A DNA stretch of 64,000 nt from Haloferax mucosum ATCC BAA-1512 (GTDB lineage Archaea > Halobacteriota > Halobacteria > Halobacteriales > Haloferacaceae): assembly GCF_000337815.1 (NCBI RefSeq), contig NZ_AOLN01000018.1, forward strand, positions 496,001 through 560,000. The letters are read 5' to 3'. Shown here one piece after another: positions 52,718-62,191 of this stretch. Positions within the stretch are counted from its first letter, which is position 1, and each line of letters opens with the position of its first letter. The notes below the pieces were generated by a model. The model searched no databases, was not told the origin of the DNA, and saw nothing but the letters and a program-made list of their open reading frames with translations. The position numbers were made by a program, and so were the translations under genes.

Positions 52718-52777
52718 GCCGGGGCTGAGAGCCGCCAGACCCTCAACCCTTAATCAGGCGACGGCCCTAGGGCCGGT

Positions 52778-53389
52778 ATGGAACTCCCGCTGTTCGCGTT
52801 GCAGACCGGTCTCATCACTCCCGAGACGTTGCCGTTGCTCTTGGTACTCGCCGGTCTTGGTCTCTCTCTCGCAGAGGCGTTCGCGCCGGGCGCACACTTC
52901 GTCGTTCTCGGCGTTTCCCTCCTCGCCGCAGGACTCGTCGGACTGCTCCTTGGACCGTTTGCGAGTCCGCTCATTCTCGGCTTGCTCGTCTTCGTCTTCG
53001 GCGGACTCGCCCTGTACGGCTACCGCGAGTTCGATCTCTACGGCGGCAAAGGACAAGAACAGACGAGCGATTCGGACGCGCTGACCGGAAAAATCGGACG
53101 TGTCACGGAGCGCGTCACCCCGACGAACGGCGAAGTAAAACTCGACGAAGGCGGCTTCAACCCGTACTACGCCGCTCGGTCGGTTCACGGGGAATTAGAA
53201 GAAGGAAGCGAGGTGGTCGTCGTTGACCCCGGCGGTGGAAACGTCGTAACCGTCGAGGGAATCGGGCCGGGCGAAGACGAAATCGACCGCGAACTTGCGA
53301 GAGAACGGGCGCGTCGCCGACGCGAGCAACTCGAAGAAAACCGAGAACGCGAACGAGGGCGAGAACAAGAAGACCCAGAGCAGGCGTAG
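52778..53389 (+). CDS. NfeD family membrane protein
   Basis: 203 residues: several hydrophobic helices (about 15-90) then a soluble OB-like C-terminal domain (about 100-150, LTGKIGRVTERVTPTNGEVKL..VHGELEEGSEVVVVDPGGGNVVTVEGI), and a charged tail rich in E and R. NfeD proteins are partners of stomatin/SPFH proteins, exactly the neighbouring gene, and together form membrane microdomain complexes. Confidence 0.92.
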   Translation: MELPLFALQTGLITPETLPLLLVLAGLGLSLAEAFAPGAHFVVLGVSLLAAGLVGLLLGPFASPLILGLLVFVFGGLALYGYREFDLYGGKGQEQTSDSDALTGKIGRVTERVTPTNGEVKLDEGGFNPYYAARSVHGELEEGSEVVVVDPGGGNVVTVEGIGPGEDEIDRELARERARRRREQLEENRERERGREQEDPEQA

Positions 53390-53463
53390 AGCGATACAGC
53401 GTGGGGGTTCGACCGCCGTGAGTGGTGAAAACCGTCGGACGTGACGAGCTCATCACACTAATA

Positions 53464-53471
53464 CTTATCAT
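53464..53471 (+). promoter_or_regulatory. TATA-like element for the stomatin gene
   Basis: CTTATCAT lies about 28 bases before the ATG at 53494 and so suggests a leaderless transcript even though the NfeD gene is just upstream. Confidence 0.5.
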
Positions 53472-53493
53472 ACGGCCAACCCTAGACCGAGTT

Positions 53494-54753
53494 ATGGAAC
53501 TACTAGCTCTCCAAGCACTGGGATTCGGAGGAGTCGTCGCCGGCTTCCTCGTTCTCATCCTCGCCATCGTAATCGTGTACCAGATGGTGGAAATCGTAGA
53601 CGCATACGAGAAGAAGACACTCACCGTCTTCGGGGAGTACCGACGCCTCCTCGAACCCGGTATCAACTTCATTCCGCCGTTCGTCTCTCGGACGTACCCG
53701 TTCGATATGCGGACACAGACTCTCGACGTTCCCCGTCAAGAGGCCATCACCCGCGACAACTCGCCCGTGACCGCCGACGCCGTCGTCTACATCAAGGTCA
53801 TGGACGCGAAGAAGGCGTTCCTCGAAGTCGATGACTACAAACGCGCTGTTTCGAACCTCGCACAGACGACGCTCCGCGCCGTCCTCGGCGACATGGAACT
53901 CGACGACACGCTCAACAAGCGTCAAGAAATCAACGCGCGCATCCGCAAAGAACTCGACGAGCCGACCGACGAGTGGGGTGTTCGCGTCGAGTCCGTCGAA
54001 GTCCGCGAAGTCAACCCGAGCGCCGACGTGCAACAGGCGATGGAGCAACAGACGTCCGCCGAGCGCCGTCGCCGTGCCATGATTCTCGAAGCGCAGGGTG
54101 AACGCCGCTCCGCCGTCGAGACGGCCGAAGGTGAAAAGCAGTCCAACATCATCCGTGCGCAGGGTGAAAAGCAGTCGCAGATTCTCGAAGCACAGGGTGA
54201 CGCAATCTCGACCGTCCTTCGCGCGAAATCCGCCGAATCGATGGGCGAGCGCGCCATCATCGACAAGGGGATGGAGACGCTCGAACGCATCGGTCAGGGC
54301 GAGTCCACAACGTTCGTCCTCCCGCAGGAACTCACCTCGCTCGTGGGACGCTACGGGAAGCAACTGACCGGCTCTGACGTACAGGACATGGAAGGTCTCT
54401 CCAGCATGGAGTTCGACAAAGAGACGCGCGAACTCCTCGGTCTCGACGACATCGACGACATCCTCGGCCAAATCGACGAGGCGGCCGAGATGAACGTCGA
54501 GCAACTCGAACAGGAAGCAGAGGCCATCAAGGCCGGTGCCGAAGTTAACGACATCAAGTCACCCGACGAGGTCATCGCCGAAGCCGACGAGGAAGAAGAA
54601 CCCATCAAGTCGCCTGACGAAGTCGTCTCCGAAGGCGAATCGCAAGACGGAGCGGCCGACGAGATGTCCGCGAACAACGGACAACAAAGCGACGACACGG
54701 ACGACGACGGCGACGGCGAAGCCGAGATGTCGTTCGAAAAAGACCTCGAATAG
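53494..54753 (+). CDS. Stomatin/prohibitin-like SPFH-domain protein
   Basis: 419 residues from the ATG at 53494 (MELLALQALG). An N-terminal membrane helix (about 10-30), the SPFH domain (about 30-190, VDAYEKKTLTVFGEYRRLLEPGINFIPPFVS) and a long helical region (about 190-290) with repeated GERRSAVETAEGEKQSN / GEKQSQILEAQGDA form the ring-building segment. The C-terminal tail is acidic with two copies of IKSPDEV. Partner of the NfeD gene 105 bases upstream. Confidence 0.95.
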   Translation: MELLALQALGFGGVVAGFLVLILAIVIVYQMVEIVDAYEKKTLTVFGEYRRLLEPGINFIPPFVSRTYPFDMRTQTLDVPRQEAITRDNSPVTADAVVYIKVMDAKKAFLEVDDYKRAVSNLAQTTLRAVLGDMELDDTLNKRQEINARIRKELDEPTDEWGVRVESVEVREVNPSADVQQAMEQQTSAERRRRAMILEAQGERRSAVETAEGEKQSNIIRAQGEKQSQILEAQGDAISTVLRAKSAESMGERAIIDKGMETLERIGQGESTTFVLPQELTSLVGRYGKQLTGSDVQDMEGLSSMEFDKETRELLGLDDIDDILGQIDEAAEMNVEQLEQEAEAIKAGAEVNDIKSPDEVIAEADEEEEPIKSPDEVVSEGESQDGAADEMSANNGQQSDDTDDDGDGEAEMSFEKDLE

Positions 54754-54875
54754 GCCACCCGGTCCTCGTTTTACGGCCCGCAGTTCGAACCTGTCGCATC
54801 GACAGACCGTCTTTGTTTTCAGACGATTGATATGCCGAAGCGTTTTTCTTTAACCCGTCTCCTATGTGAGAGTAG

Positions 54876-55502
54876 ATGTCGAACCGCCGGATAGACGAAG
54901 ACAAGCGGGCCACACTCCGCCGCTTCGCCGCACTCGGAGCCGCCACGCCGTTGGTCGGTCTCGGAGCGAGTGACGACGAAGACGACGGCTCCGGCTCCTC
55001 CTCCAGTGATACCCGGGATGCGATTATCGGCTACCTCGCCGCCACACCGGGCGCGCACTTCTCCAAAGTACGCGACGATTTGCAGTTAGGAACGGGAGAG
55101 ACGCAGTATCACCTCCGGAACCTCGTCGACGAGGGAACGCTCGACGTTCGCCGTGACGGAGACTACAAACGGTTTTTCCCCGCGAGTCGATTCTCCGACT
55201 TCGAACAGGTCGCACTCGGCTATCTCCGACGTGAGACGCCGCGTGGGATGCTCATTCACCTCCTCCGCGACCCCGACGCGACGGGGAGCGCACTCGCCGA
55301 CAAACTCGGTGTCTCGCGGGCGACGGTGAGCACGTACGCGAAGAAATTAGACGCCGTTGGACTGCTCTCACGCGAAAACGGCTACGAAGTCCGCAATCCA
55401 GAGACAGTCATCACGCTGTTGATTCGGTACGCCGACTCTTTTGGCTCCGACGCCGCGTCGTTTGCCAACGACGCCGCCGGGTTCATTCGATTCGAACCCT
55501 AA
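54876..55502 (+). CDS. Double winged-helix regulator with a Tat-like N terminus
   Basis: 208 residues. The N terminus reads RATLRRFAALGAATPLVGLGAS, like a Tat signal or short hydrophobic anchor, before an acidic linker (DDEDDGSGSSSSD). Two winged-helix units follow (about 45-108, QYHLRNLVDEGTLDVRRDGDYKRFF; about 108-180, GSALADKLGVSRATVSTYAKKLDAVGLL). A membrane-attached transcription factor is conceivable. A TTTAACC TATA element near 54849-54855 is about 24 bases before the start. Confidence 0.85.
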   Translation: MSNRRIDEDKRATLRRFAALGAATPLVGLGASDDEDDGSGSSSSDTRDAIIGYLAATPGAHFSKVRDDLQLGTGETQYHLRNLVDEGTLDVRRDGDYKRFFPASRFSDFEQVALGYLRRETPRGMLIHLLRDPDATGSALADKLGVSRATVSTYAKKLDAVGLLSRENGYEVRNPETVITLLIRYADSFGSDAASFANDAAGFIRFEP

Positions 55503-55558
55503 TTCGTCGCGGAGACCAGTTCCGCTTTTCGAGGCTGTGCTGTTCCGTTCCACTCTGT

Positions 55559-55610
55559 TCCGCCTGCTCCGACCCGCTCCGTTCTGTCCCGCCCGTTTTG
55601 TCCCGTCTTC
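55559..55610. repeat. Degenerate short repeat (TGYYCCG units) in an intergenic region
   Basis: Units of the type TGTTCCG, TCTGTTCC, GCTCCG, TGTCCCG recur between about 55535 and 55610 in the 263-base gap between convergent HTH genes. No gene is visible there. Probably slippage-derived. Confidence 0.4.
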
Positions 55611-55765
55611 GTCGTTTCACTTGAGCGACGACTGGCAACGCTGTGTACTTCGGCAGTCACGAGCGACGCCGCTGGTCGTCGATGAAAACCCGAAAAGCGG
55701 GGGGAACGCGAAGTGGGAGACGACGGCGTTCCGGTGTGATGGCGCTGTTACAGCGTCAGGAGGAT

Positions 55766-56035
55766 TCAGACGGTGACTTTCCACGTCGTTCCAGACGAGT
55801 AGCCCCACTTTTCGACGGTCACGTCGAAGTCGCCGTCGAGGATGGGGCGCATGTTCGCACCGACTTCCTTCGCCGAGAGGTCGAGGTCTTCGGCGATGAG
55901 GCGCGATTTGAAGTACGTCTGCGTGCCGGCGTTGGTTCGGAGGTATTCGAGGATGCGGCGCTGTTTCTCGGAGAGGTTTCCTGCGGCATCGAGGACGTCG
56001 CCCTCGACCGCGGATGTGGTGGCGGTCGTGCTCAT
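55766..56035 (-). CDS. Small HTH-like protein (DUF7123-type)
   Basis: 89 residues from the ATG at 56035 (MSTTATTSAVEG). The helix-turn-helix-like segment (LSEKQRRILEYLRTNAGTQTY, SRLIAEDLDLSAKEVGANM) fills the middle. The C terminus (EKWGYSSGTTWKVTV) is beta-rich. I recall it as a widespread haloarchaeal small regulator family. Target unknown. Confidence 0.85.
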   Translation of the reverse strand: MSTTATTSAVEGDVLDAAGNLSEKQRRILEYLRTNAGTQTYFKSRLIAEDLDLSAKEVGANMRPILDGDFDVTVEKWGYSSGTTWKVTV

Positions 56036-56297
56036 ATCTACACACAGGAGCGAGACGACTATCAGGGGTTTGGTACGGGAGGTTAACACGGCGCTGTCTT
56101 GCGATTTCCGTCGATGAAAGGCGCTTCGCAGGGGGTGCGTACACCACCGCAGGTACAGTCGCCTAACAGGGTGTGTACTGTGACGACTCCCGGCAATTGT
56201 CTCTGGTGGACGAACGGTGAGAAACTGCCAGAGAACCAGTCGCGTTCGACGACGCGAGACAGAAAATACATACGCAGATAGCGGCCATACGACGACA

Positions 56298-58172
56298 ATG
56301 GGTCGCCCGACAGACCGACGCTCGCCCGACATCGCGTCGGCCGGCGTCGAAGTGAGCGTCGTCCTCCCCGCGTACAACGAGGCGCAGACCGTCGAGAACA
56401 CGGTCCGCGTCACGGTCGAGACGCTCGAATGGTTCCTCCCGTCCGACGCGTTCGAGGTTATCGTCGCCGAGGACGGCTGTGACGACGAGACGCCGGCGAT
56501 TGCCGACCGGCTGGCCGCCGAAGACGACCGAATTCGCCACTATCACAGCGACGAACGGCTCGGTCGCGGCGGCGCGCTCGAACGCGCGTTCGAAGCCGCC
56601 GACGGCGACACGCTCGTCTACTTTGATACCGACCTCGCAACGGACATGCGACACCTCGAAGAACTGGTCGAATGCGTTCGCTCCGGCGAGTACGACGTGG
56701 CGACCGGCTCCCGCTGGATGCCCGAGAACGTCGCGGACCGGCCGTCGAAACGCGGGGTCCCGAGCCGCGCCTACAACGGGCTGGTTCGGTTTTTCCTCCG
56801 GTCGGACCTCCGCGACCACCAGTGCGGATTCAAGGCGTTCAGTAGAGAGGTGTTCGAAACGCTCCGCGACGACGTCGAAGACAACCACTGGTTTTGGGAC
56901 ACCGAGATGCTCGTCCGCGCACAGCGCGGCGGGTTCCGCGTCGCCGAGTTCCCGGTCGATTGGGAACCGAAAGGCGACACGAAGGTCGATCTCGTCCGCG
57001 ACATCCTCGGGATGGGAAGCCAAATCATGCGCACGTGGTGGCAACTGTCGGTTCGGCCGCGAATCACCCGCCGGGTGACCATCGTCGCCAGCTTGCTCCT
57101 CACTGTCGCCGCACTCGCGTTGATGACGCTCTACATCGACCCGAGCGAGGTTCTGGCGGTTCTGAGCGGTGCTGACCCGACGCTCGTCGCGGTCGCCGCA
57201 GTCGTCTATCTCGCGTCGTGGCCGCTCCGCGGCGTCCGCTACCGCGACATCCTCAGAGAACTCGGCTACCGCGAAAAATCGGGGTTCCTCACTGGCGCAA
57301 TCTTTATCAGCCAGACCGGAAATCTCGTGTTTCCAGCCCGCGCGGGCGACGCCGTCCGCGCGTACGTGGTGAAAGCCAGACGCGGCATCCCGTATCCGTC
57401 CGGTTTCGCCTCGCTCGCCGTCGAGCGCGTCTTCGACCTGCTCACTATCGCTGGCCTCGCTGGCGTCGTCCTCATCGGTCTCGCCGCGACCGGCGGTCTC
57501 GAAGACATCGCAACCGTCCTCGCAACCGGCGTGAGCGGCGGCAGTGTTGACGTGTCCGCTGAGGACGTGCGGACGGTCGCCTACGTCGCCTCCGGCGTCG
57601 GCGTCGTCGCCATCCTCGGCGTCCTCGGCATCGCGCTGTCGGCGCGGGCGGACCGCAACGTCGTCCGGGCGTTCGTCGGCCGGTTCTCCTCCGACTCCTA
57701 CGTCGAGTACGTCGCGGGCGTCATCGAGCAGTTCGTCTCCGACCTACAGGCGGTCGCGGGCAACCGAAGCGCCTTCGGACGCGTCGGCCTGACGAGCCTC
57801 GCCATCTGGACGATCGACGTCGTGACGGCCGTCGTGGTTCTCCTCGCGCTCGGCGTTTCTATCGACCCGGTGCTCCTCGTCGGCGTCTCCTTTTTCGCCG
57901 TGAGCGTCGGGAATCTCGCAAAGGTGCTCCCACTCTCACCGGGTGGCGTCGGACTCTACGAAATCGCCTTCACCGTCTTCATGGCGGCGTTGGCCCCGGT
58001 CGCACCGCCCGCGGCGCTCGCCGCGGCGGTACTCGACCACGCGGTGAAAAACGGCGTCACCATCGTCGGCGGCGTCGCCTCGATGCTCTCGCTCAACGTC
58101 TCGCTGACGACAGCAGTCGAAGAGAGCGCTGACGTTCGAGACCGCGAACACGAACTCGCAGAATCAGAGTAG
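56298..58172 (+). CDS. aglD: Glycosyltransferase AglD (GT2 domain fused to flippase-like membrane domain)
   Basis: 624 residues from the ATG at 56298 (MGRPTDRRSP). The N-terminal GT2 domain (about 15-260) has D110 and D112 in YFDTDLAT, R139, D173 (DHQCGFK), D195 and D201 (FWDTEM), the same positions I recall as tested in H. volcanii AglD, so the identification is strong. The C-terminal half has about eight helices and belongs to the UPF0104 lysyl-phosphatidylglycerol-synthase-like family. AglD adds the last hexose of the S-layer N-glycan via a dolichol-phosphate carrier. Confidence 0.95.
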   Translation: MGRPTDRRSPDIASAGVEVSVVLPAYNEAQTVENTVRVTVETLEWFLPSDAFEVIVAEDGCDDETPAIADRLAAEDDRIRHYHSDERLGRGGALERAFEAADGDTLVYFDTDLATDMRHLEELVECVRSGEYDVATGSRWMPENVADRPSKRGVPSRAYNGLVRFFLRSDLRDHQCGFKAFSREVFETLRDDVEDNHWFWDTEMLVRAQRGGFRVAEFPVDWEPKGDTKVDLVRDILGMGSQIMRTWWQLSVRPRITRRVTIVASLLLTVAALALMTLYIDPSEVLAVLSGADPTLVAVAAVVYLASWPLRGVRYRDILRELGYREKSGFLTGAIFISQTGNLVFPARAGDAVRAYVVKARRGIPYPSGFASLAVERVFDLLTIAGLAGVVLIGLAATGGLEDIATVLATGVSGGSVDVSAEDVRTVAYVASGVGVVAILGVLGIALSARADRNVVRAFVGRFSSDSYVEYVAGVIEQFVSDLQAVAGNRSAFGRVGLTSLAIWTIDVVTAVVVLLALGVSIDPVLLVGVSFFAVSVGNLAKVLPLSPGGVGLYEIAFTVFMAALAPVAPPAALAAAVLDHAVKNGVTIVGGVASMLSLNVSLTTAVEESADVRDREHELAESE

Positions 58173-58691
58173 GTACAAGTCACAACGGAACGGCGCGAGC
58201 GCGCCCGTGACCGCGGCTTCGAGCGCGTCCGTCCGGGTAACTCGCCCGCCGGTGAACACGCCCGCCGCGCCCTCTTTTTTGGCGATTTCGTCAGTCCCGA
58301 GCACGTCGTCCATCACCGGACCGAGTTCTTCGCCCGCGCGGATTCTGTCGGCGATACGGTCCGGAAGGAGGAAGCTCGGGCCGGCCGCGCGGCCGACTCG
58401 CTCACCGTCGGTGACGGCCGCCCACATGACGAGGTAGCGGTCACTCTCGGACGTGTCCGTGCTATCGGAAAACGTCGAAACGCCGCCTTCGATGCCGACG
58501 CCGAGGTCGGAGTCCGTCTCAGACCGGGCGCGACGCGCTCGGTTCACCGCACCCGTGATCGTTTCGTCGTGGCCCGTCGGTTGCTCCGAGACGCCCGAAT
58601 CGACTGCGACTGCCACGACACTCGCATCGGGACAGGTTCGTTCGACCGCGCGTCGCTTTACCGGGTTGCCGCTTCCGACCGCGATGTCCAT
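58164..58691 (-). CDS. yjjX: Inosine/xanthosine triphosphatase (YjjX/NTPase family)
   Basis: 175 residues. Features of the non-canonical NTPase include the N-terminal SGNPVKRRAVE near 7, GVGIEGGVS near 64, and TGGRVTRTDALE near 147. It hydrolyses deaminated purine nucleotides. Its 3' end overlaps the aglD 3' end by nine bases in convergent orientation, and the upstream BtuF-like gene is only 21 bases away. Confidence 0.92.
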   Translation of the reverse strand: MDIAVGSGNPVKRRAVERTCPDASVVAVAVDSGVSEQPTGHDETITGAVNRARRARSETDSDLGVGIEGGVSTFSDSTDTSESDRYLVMWAAVTDGERVGRAAGPSFLLPDRIADRIRAGEELGPVMDDVLGTDEIAKKEGAAGVFTGGRVTRTDALEAAVTGALAPFRCDLYLL

Positions 58692-58712
58692 ATCGTCACG
58701 GCGTCGCGGCGG

Positions 58713-59501
58713 TCATATCTCTCCATCGGATTCCGTTTCGGTCGGCGGTGACCACTGCGCCGGGAGGTCGGCGTCGGGGTGGAAGAGACGCGCGAGCGTG
58801 TCCACGCCGGACATGAGTGCGGGACTCGGCTGATTGAGAAGCGAGTCATCGACCGCGTGAACCGCGGCATCGACATCCCATTCGCGGGCGGCAAACGCCG
58901 CCGGGTCGCCACGCTCGCCTTTTCCGCACGGGTGGAGCACCACGTGGTCGGGGTCGGCGGCCGCAACGTCGTCGGCGGTGACCTCGCGGGAACGCACGCC
59001 AGCGTCGAGGAACGGGTAGGAGCCACCAGCGGCGCGAACAACGTCCGGAACCCAGTTACCCGCGGCCATCGGCGGGTCGGCCCACTCTTCGCAGTAGACC
59101 GACGGTCGAGAGGCGCTCTCGACGGCCGCGGCGACGCGGTCGAGATGTGCGCGACAATCGACTGCGAGCGCCGCACCAGCGGTTGCGTCGCCAGCGGCGT
59201 CGCAGACGACGGCGAACGTGTCGAGAACGTCGTCGAGTGTCTCGGGAGTGACGTGGACGACGTCGAAGCCGCGGTCGCGGGCGTCCGCCGCGACGTCCGA
59301 CTGGAGGTCGTCGCAGGTACAGAGCGCGTCCGGTTCGAGCGCCGCAATTCGTTCGAAATCGGGGTTCAACCAGCCGCCGACGGCGGGGCGGTCCAACGGT
59401 GAGTGAACGGTCGCCCCGACGACGCGCGATGCGAGCCCGGCGGCGTCGAGGATGGCCGTCGCGCTCGGAGCAAGAGAGACGATACGCGGAGTCCCGGTCA
59501 T
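58713..59501 (-). CDS. BtuF-like cobalamin-binding protein without signal peptide
   Basis: 262 residues from the ATG at 59501 (MTGTPRIVSL). Bacterial-type periplasmic binding fold: IVSLAPSATAILDAAGL, LEPDALCTCDD and VYCEEWADPP are shared with vitamin B12 binding proteins. No signal peptide or lipobox is visible, so it may be cytoplasmic, as for the haloarchaeal BtuF-type proteins of cobalamin salvage. It precedes yjjX by 21 bases and may be cotranscribed. Confidence 0.87.
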   Translation of the reverse strand: MTGTPRIVSLAPSATAILDAAGLASRVVGATVHSPLDRPAVGGWLNPDFERIAALEPDALCTCDDLQSDVAADARDRGFDVVHVTPETLDDVLDTFAVVCDAAGDATAGAALAVDCRAHLDRVAAAVESASRPSVYCEEWADPPMAAGNWVPDVVRAAGGSYPFLDAGVRSREVTADDVAAADPDHVVLHPCGKGERGDPAAFAAREWDVDAAVHAVDDSLLNQPSPALMSGVDTLARLFHPDADLPAQWSPPTETESDGEI

Positions 59502-59647
59502 ACGTACACCGCAGAACGAACGGCCGTGAAAAATAGGTGTCGCGTCCGCGCGTTGGGCTTTGTAACTACGTTTCGTACGAACCTCAATTATCCCGTGCGA
59601 CCGGCTCACACGTGCAAATATCGCCGACCGACGAGACCGATACCAAA

Positions 59648-59656
59648 CCATTTATG
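59648..59656 (+). promoter_or_regulatory. TATA-like element of the tfb gene
   Basis: CATTTATGC would place the transcript start near 59678, leaving a 5' leader of about 65 bases before the ATG at 59745, unlike most genes here. CTAG at 59700-59703 lies in this leader. Confidence 0.5.
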
Positions 59657-59744
59657 CGTTCGTCTGCGGTCGTTCGTGTTACGGACCGCATCCGGGATTC
59701 TAGTCACCTCTAATCCATCTCCCGGAGCACCCGCCGTCGTATCC

Positions 59745-60752
59745 ATGAGTGAACGAATCTGGACCCGAAACCCCGGCGCACAGGAACGCAACCAAGAACA
59801 GCAGAACGGCCGACAGCAGAGCGAAAGCGAACAGGAGTCCACGAAGGGCGACAGCCTCGAATGCCCCGAATGTGGCGGTCACGTCGTCACCGACGACGAA
59901 CACGGCGAAACCGTCTGTAACGACTGCGGTCTCGTCGTCACCGCAGACTCCGTTGACCGCGGCCCGGAATGGCGCGCGTTCGACGCCCGCGAGAAGGACG
60001 AAAAATCCCGCGTCGGTGCACCGACGACGAACACGATGCACGACAAGGGGCTTTCGACCAACATCGACTGGCGCGACCGCGACGCGTACGGGAACTCGCT
60101 CGGCGCACGCCAGCGACAGAAGATGCAACGACTCCGCAAGTGGAACGAGCGGTTCCGCACCCGCGACTCCAAGGAACGGAACCTGAAGCAGGCGCTCGGC
60201 GAAATCGACCGCATGGCGTCCGCGCTCGGTCTCCCCGAGAACGTCCGCGAAACGGCTTCGGTCATCTACCGCCGCGCGCTCGACGACGACCTGCTCCCCG
60301 GCCGTTCCATCGAGGGCGTCGCCACGTCGTGTACCTACGCCGCCGCCCGCATGGCCGGCGTTCCACGCTCGCTTGACGAGATTGCGGAAGTCTCGCGCGT
60401 CGAAAAGAGCGAAGTCGCCCGCACGTACCGCTACATCGCGCGCGAACTCTCGCTGGAAGTCAAGCCCGCCGACCCCGAACAGTACGTGCCGCGGTTCGCC
60501 AGCGAACTCGGTCTCTCCGACGAGTCGAAGATGCGCGCCCGCAAACTCCTGAAGAACGCCAAAGAAAAGGGCGTCCACTCGGGTAAGTCGCCGGTCGGTC
60601 TCGCGGCCGCCGCGGTCTACGCGGCCGCCCTTCTCACCAACGAGAAGACGACGCAGGCCGCCGTCAGCGACGTCGCAGACATCTCCGAAGTGACCATCCG
60701 CAACCGCTACCACGAACTCCTCGAAGCCGAAGAGAACCTCGGACTCGTCTGA
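59745..60752 (+). CDS. tfb: Transcription initiation factor TFB
   Basis: 335 residues from the ATG at 59745 (MSERIWTRNP). A zinc ribbon with Cys40, Cys43, Cys58 and Cys61 (CPECGG, CNDCGL) recruits RNA polymerase. The B-finger/linker follows (about 70-120), then two cyclin-like repeats (about 135-225 and 230-330: SIEGVATSCTYAAARMAGVP; SPVGLAAAAVYAAALL) that bind TBP and the BRE. Haloarchaea encode several TFBs; this is one of the general types. The N-terminal 35 residues are Gln/Glu-rich. Confidence 0.96.
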   Translation: MSERIWTRNPGAQERNQEQQNGRQQSESEQESTKGDSLECPECGGHVVTDDEHGETVCNDCGLVVTADSVDRGPEWRAFDAREKDEKSRVGAPTTNTMHDKGLSTNIDWRDRDAYGNSLGARQRQKMQRLRKWNERFRTRDSKERNLKQALGEIDRMASALGLPENVRETASVIYRRALDDDLLPGRSIEGVATSCTYAAARMAGVPRSLDEIAEVSRVEKSEVARTYRYIARELSLEVKPADPEQYVPRFASELGLSDESKMRARKLLKNAKEKGVHSGKSPVGLAAAAVYAAALLTNEKTTQAAVSDVADISEVTIRNRYHELLEAEENLGLV

Positions 60753-60958
60753 GCAACGACCACTCGACGGCGGCGCGAATCAGTTACGGCCGTTCAAACG
60801 TGATTTGATTTTGCGAAACAAAGACCGCATCACCACCGAGAGCGACGCTCTCGGTCGATAGCGGCGTCTTTCGACGACCGGAGCGACGCGAACGCGGTTG
60901 GTCGGAGACATCGCCACCGAGGCGAACCATTTTGTCGCGGGGCGAACACCTCCGTACG

Positions 60959-62128
60959 ATGCGCACGAAGCACACCCTCAGGGTGGGCGATGCCGCCGAC
61001 ACCGGACTCCCCGACGAGAGCGTGAACCTCGTCGTCACCTCACCGCCGTATCCCATGATAGAGATGTGGGATAGTCTCTTTGCGACCCGCGACGAGGGAG
61101 TCGCAGACGCACTCGATTCGGGTGACGGCGACGCCGCGTTCGAGGCGATGCACGAGCAACTCGACGCGGTGTGGGCAGAAGTCGAGCGCGTTCTCGCGCC
61201 CGGCGGGATTGCGTGTGTGAACGTCGGCGACGCGACGCGGAGCCTCGACGGGTCGTTCCAGCAGTACTCCAATCACGCGCGCGTCCTGACGGCACTCTCC
61301 GAGTGCGGGTTGACGCCGCTTCCGGACGCCATCTGGCGAAAGCCGACGAACCGACTCACGAAGTTCATGGGGTCAGGGACGTTGCCGCCGAACGCCTACG
61401 TCACGCTCGAACACGAGTACGTCCTCGTCGTGCGCAAAGGCGACTCGCGGTCGTTCCCGCCGGGTGACGAGAGACGCTACGAGAGCGCCTTCTTTTGGGA
61501 GGAACGAAATCGCTGGTTTTCGGACCTCTGGGAGTTCGCCGGCACCGACCAACAACTCGACGCGGGAGCGGGAGCCAGAGAGCGCTCGGCGGCGTTCCCG
61601 GTCGAACTCCCGCTTCGCCTGATTCGAATGTACTCCGTCTACGGGGACACCGTCTTCGACCCGTTTACCGGGACAGGGACGACGACGCTGGCGGCGATGC
61701 TTGCAGGGCGAGGCTCGGTCGGATACGACCTCGACGCCGACCTCGTCGCGGCGTTCGAAGACAGGCTCGACGGCATCGAATCGCGGTCGATCGCGGAAGT
61801 CAGTCGCCGCCTCGATGCGCATCGGTCGTTCGTCGCCGACCGCGACGAAACACCGGGACACGACGCCGAATACTACGACTTCCCCGTCGTCACGAAACAA
61901 GAGCGAAATATCCGTCTCTACGCCGTCTCGTCTGTCACGCGGTCTCCGGACGACGCCGACAGCGAACTCGGAGCCAACAGGGCTGGTGACGACGGTGAAG
62001 ACCGAGCGTTCACCGTCGAACACGAGCCGGTGGACACCTCCGCTGAAGGAGTAGACGTTCCTCCGGCCGCAGGGACCGGCGATGCTTCCGACAGTACCGC
62101 GGCGTCAGACCCTCAAACGACCGACTGA
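60959..62128 (+). CDS. zim: N4-cytosine DNA methyltransferase (CTAG-type, Zim)
   Basis: 389 residues from the ATG at 60959 (MRTKHTLRVG). Beta-class order: the catalytic motif TSPPYPM lies at about 27-33, the target-recognition region in the middle, and the AdoMet motif FDPFTGTGTTTLAA near 232. SPPY is typical of N4-cytosine methylases. It is not next to a nuclease. I recall this orphan gene of H. volcanii as the one methylating CTAG, and CTAG is strikingly rare in the whole window. A long acidic tail (about 320-389) is not needed for catalysis. Confidence 0.93.
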   Translation: MRTKHTLRVGDAADTGLPDESVNLVVTSPPYPMIEMWDSLFATRDEGVADALDSGDGDAAFEAMHEQLDAVWAEVERVLAPGGIACVNVGDATRSLDGSFQQYSNHARVLTALSECGLTPLPDAIWRKPTNRLTKFMGSGTLPPNAYVTLEHEYVLVVRKGDSRSFPPGDERRYESAFFWEERNRWFSDLWEFAGTDQQLDAGAGARERSAAFPVELPLRLIRMYSVYGDTVFDPFTGTGTTTLAAMLAGRGSVGYDLDADLVAAFEDRLDGIESRSIAEVSRRLDAHRSFVADRDETPGHDAEYYDFPVVTKQERNIRLYAVSSVTRSPDDADSELGANRAGDDGEDRAFTVEHEPVDTSAEGVDVPPAAGTGDASDSTAASDPQTTD

Positions 62129-62191
62129 CGGCGACGACGCCTCAATTGCAGGCACGGACACCGATTTACTGCCGGAGACACAGAGACGGGT

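Noticed and set aside
55503-55765. Possible small gene in the gap between convergent HTH genes
   Set aside because: Frames are short, low in complexity and lack start signals; I see only degenerate short repeats.
60959-62128. Restriction-modification system
   Set aside because: The methylase has no neighbouring nuclease or specificity gene; its neighbours are TFB and aroD.
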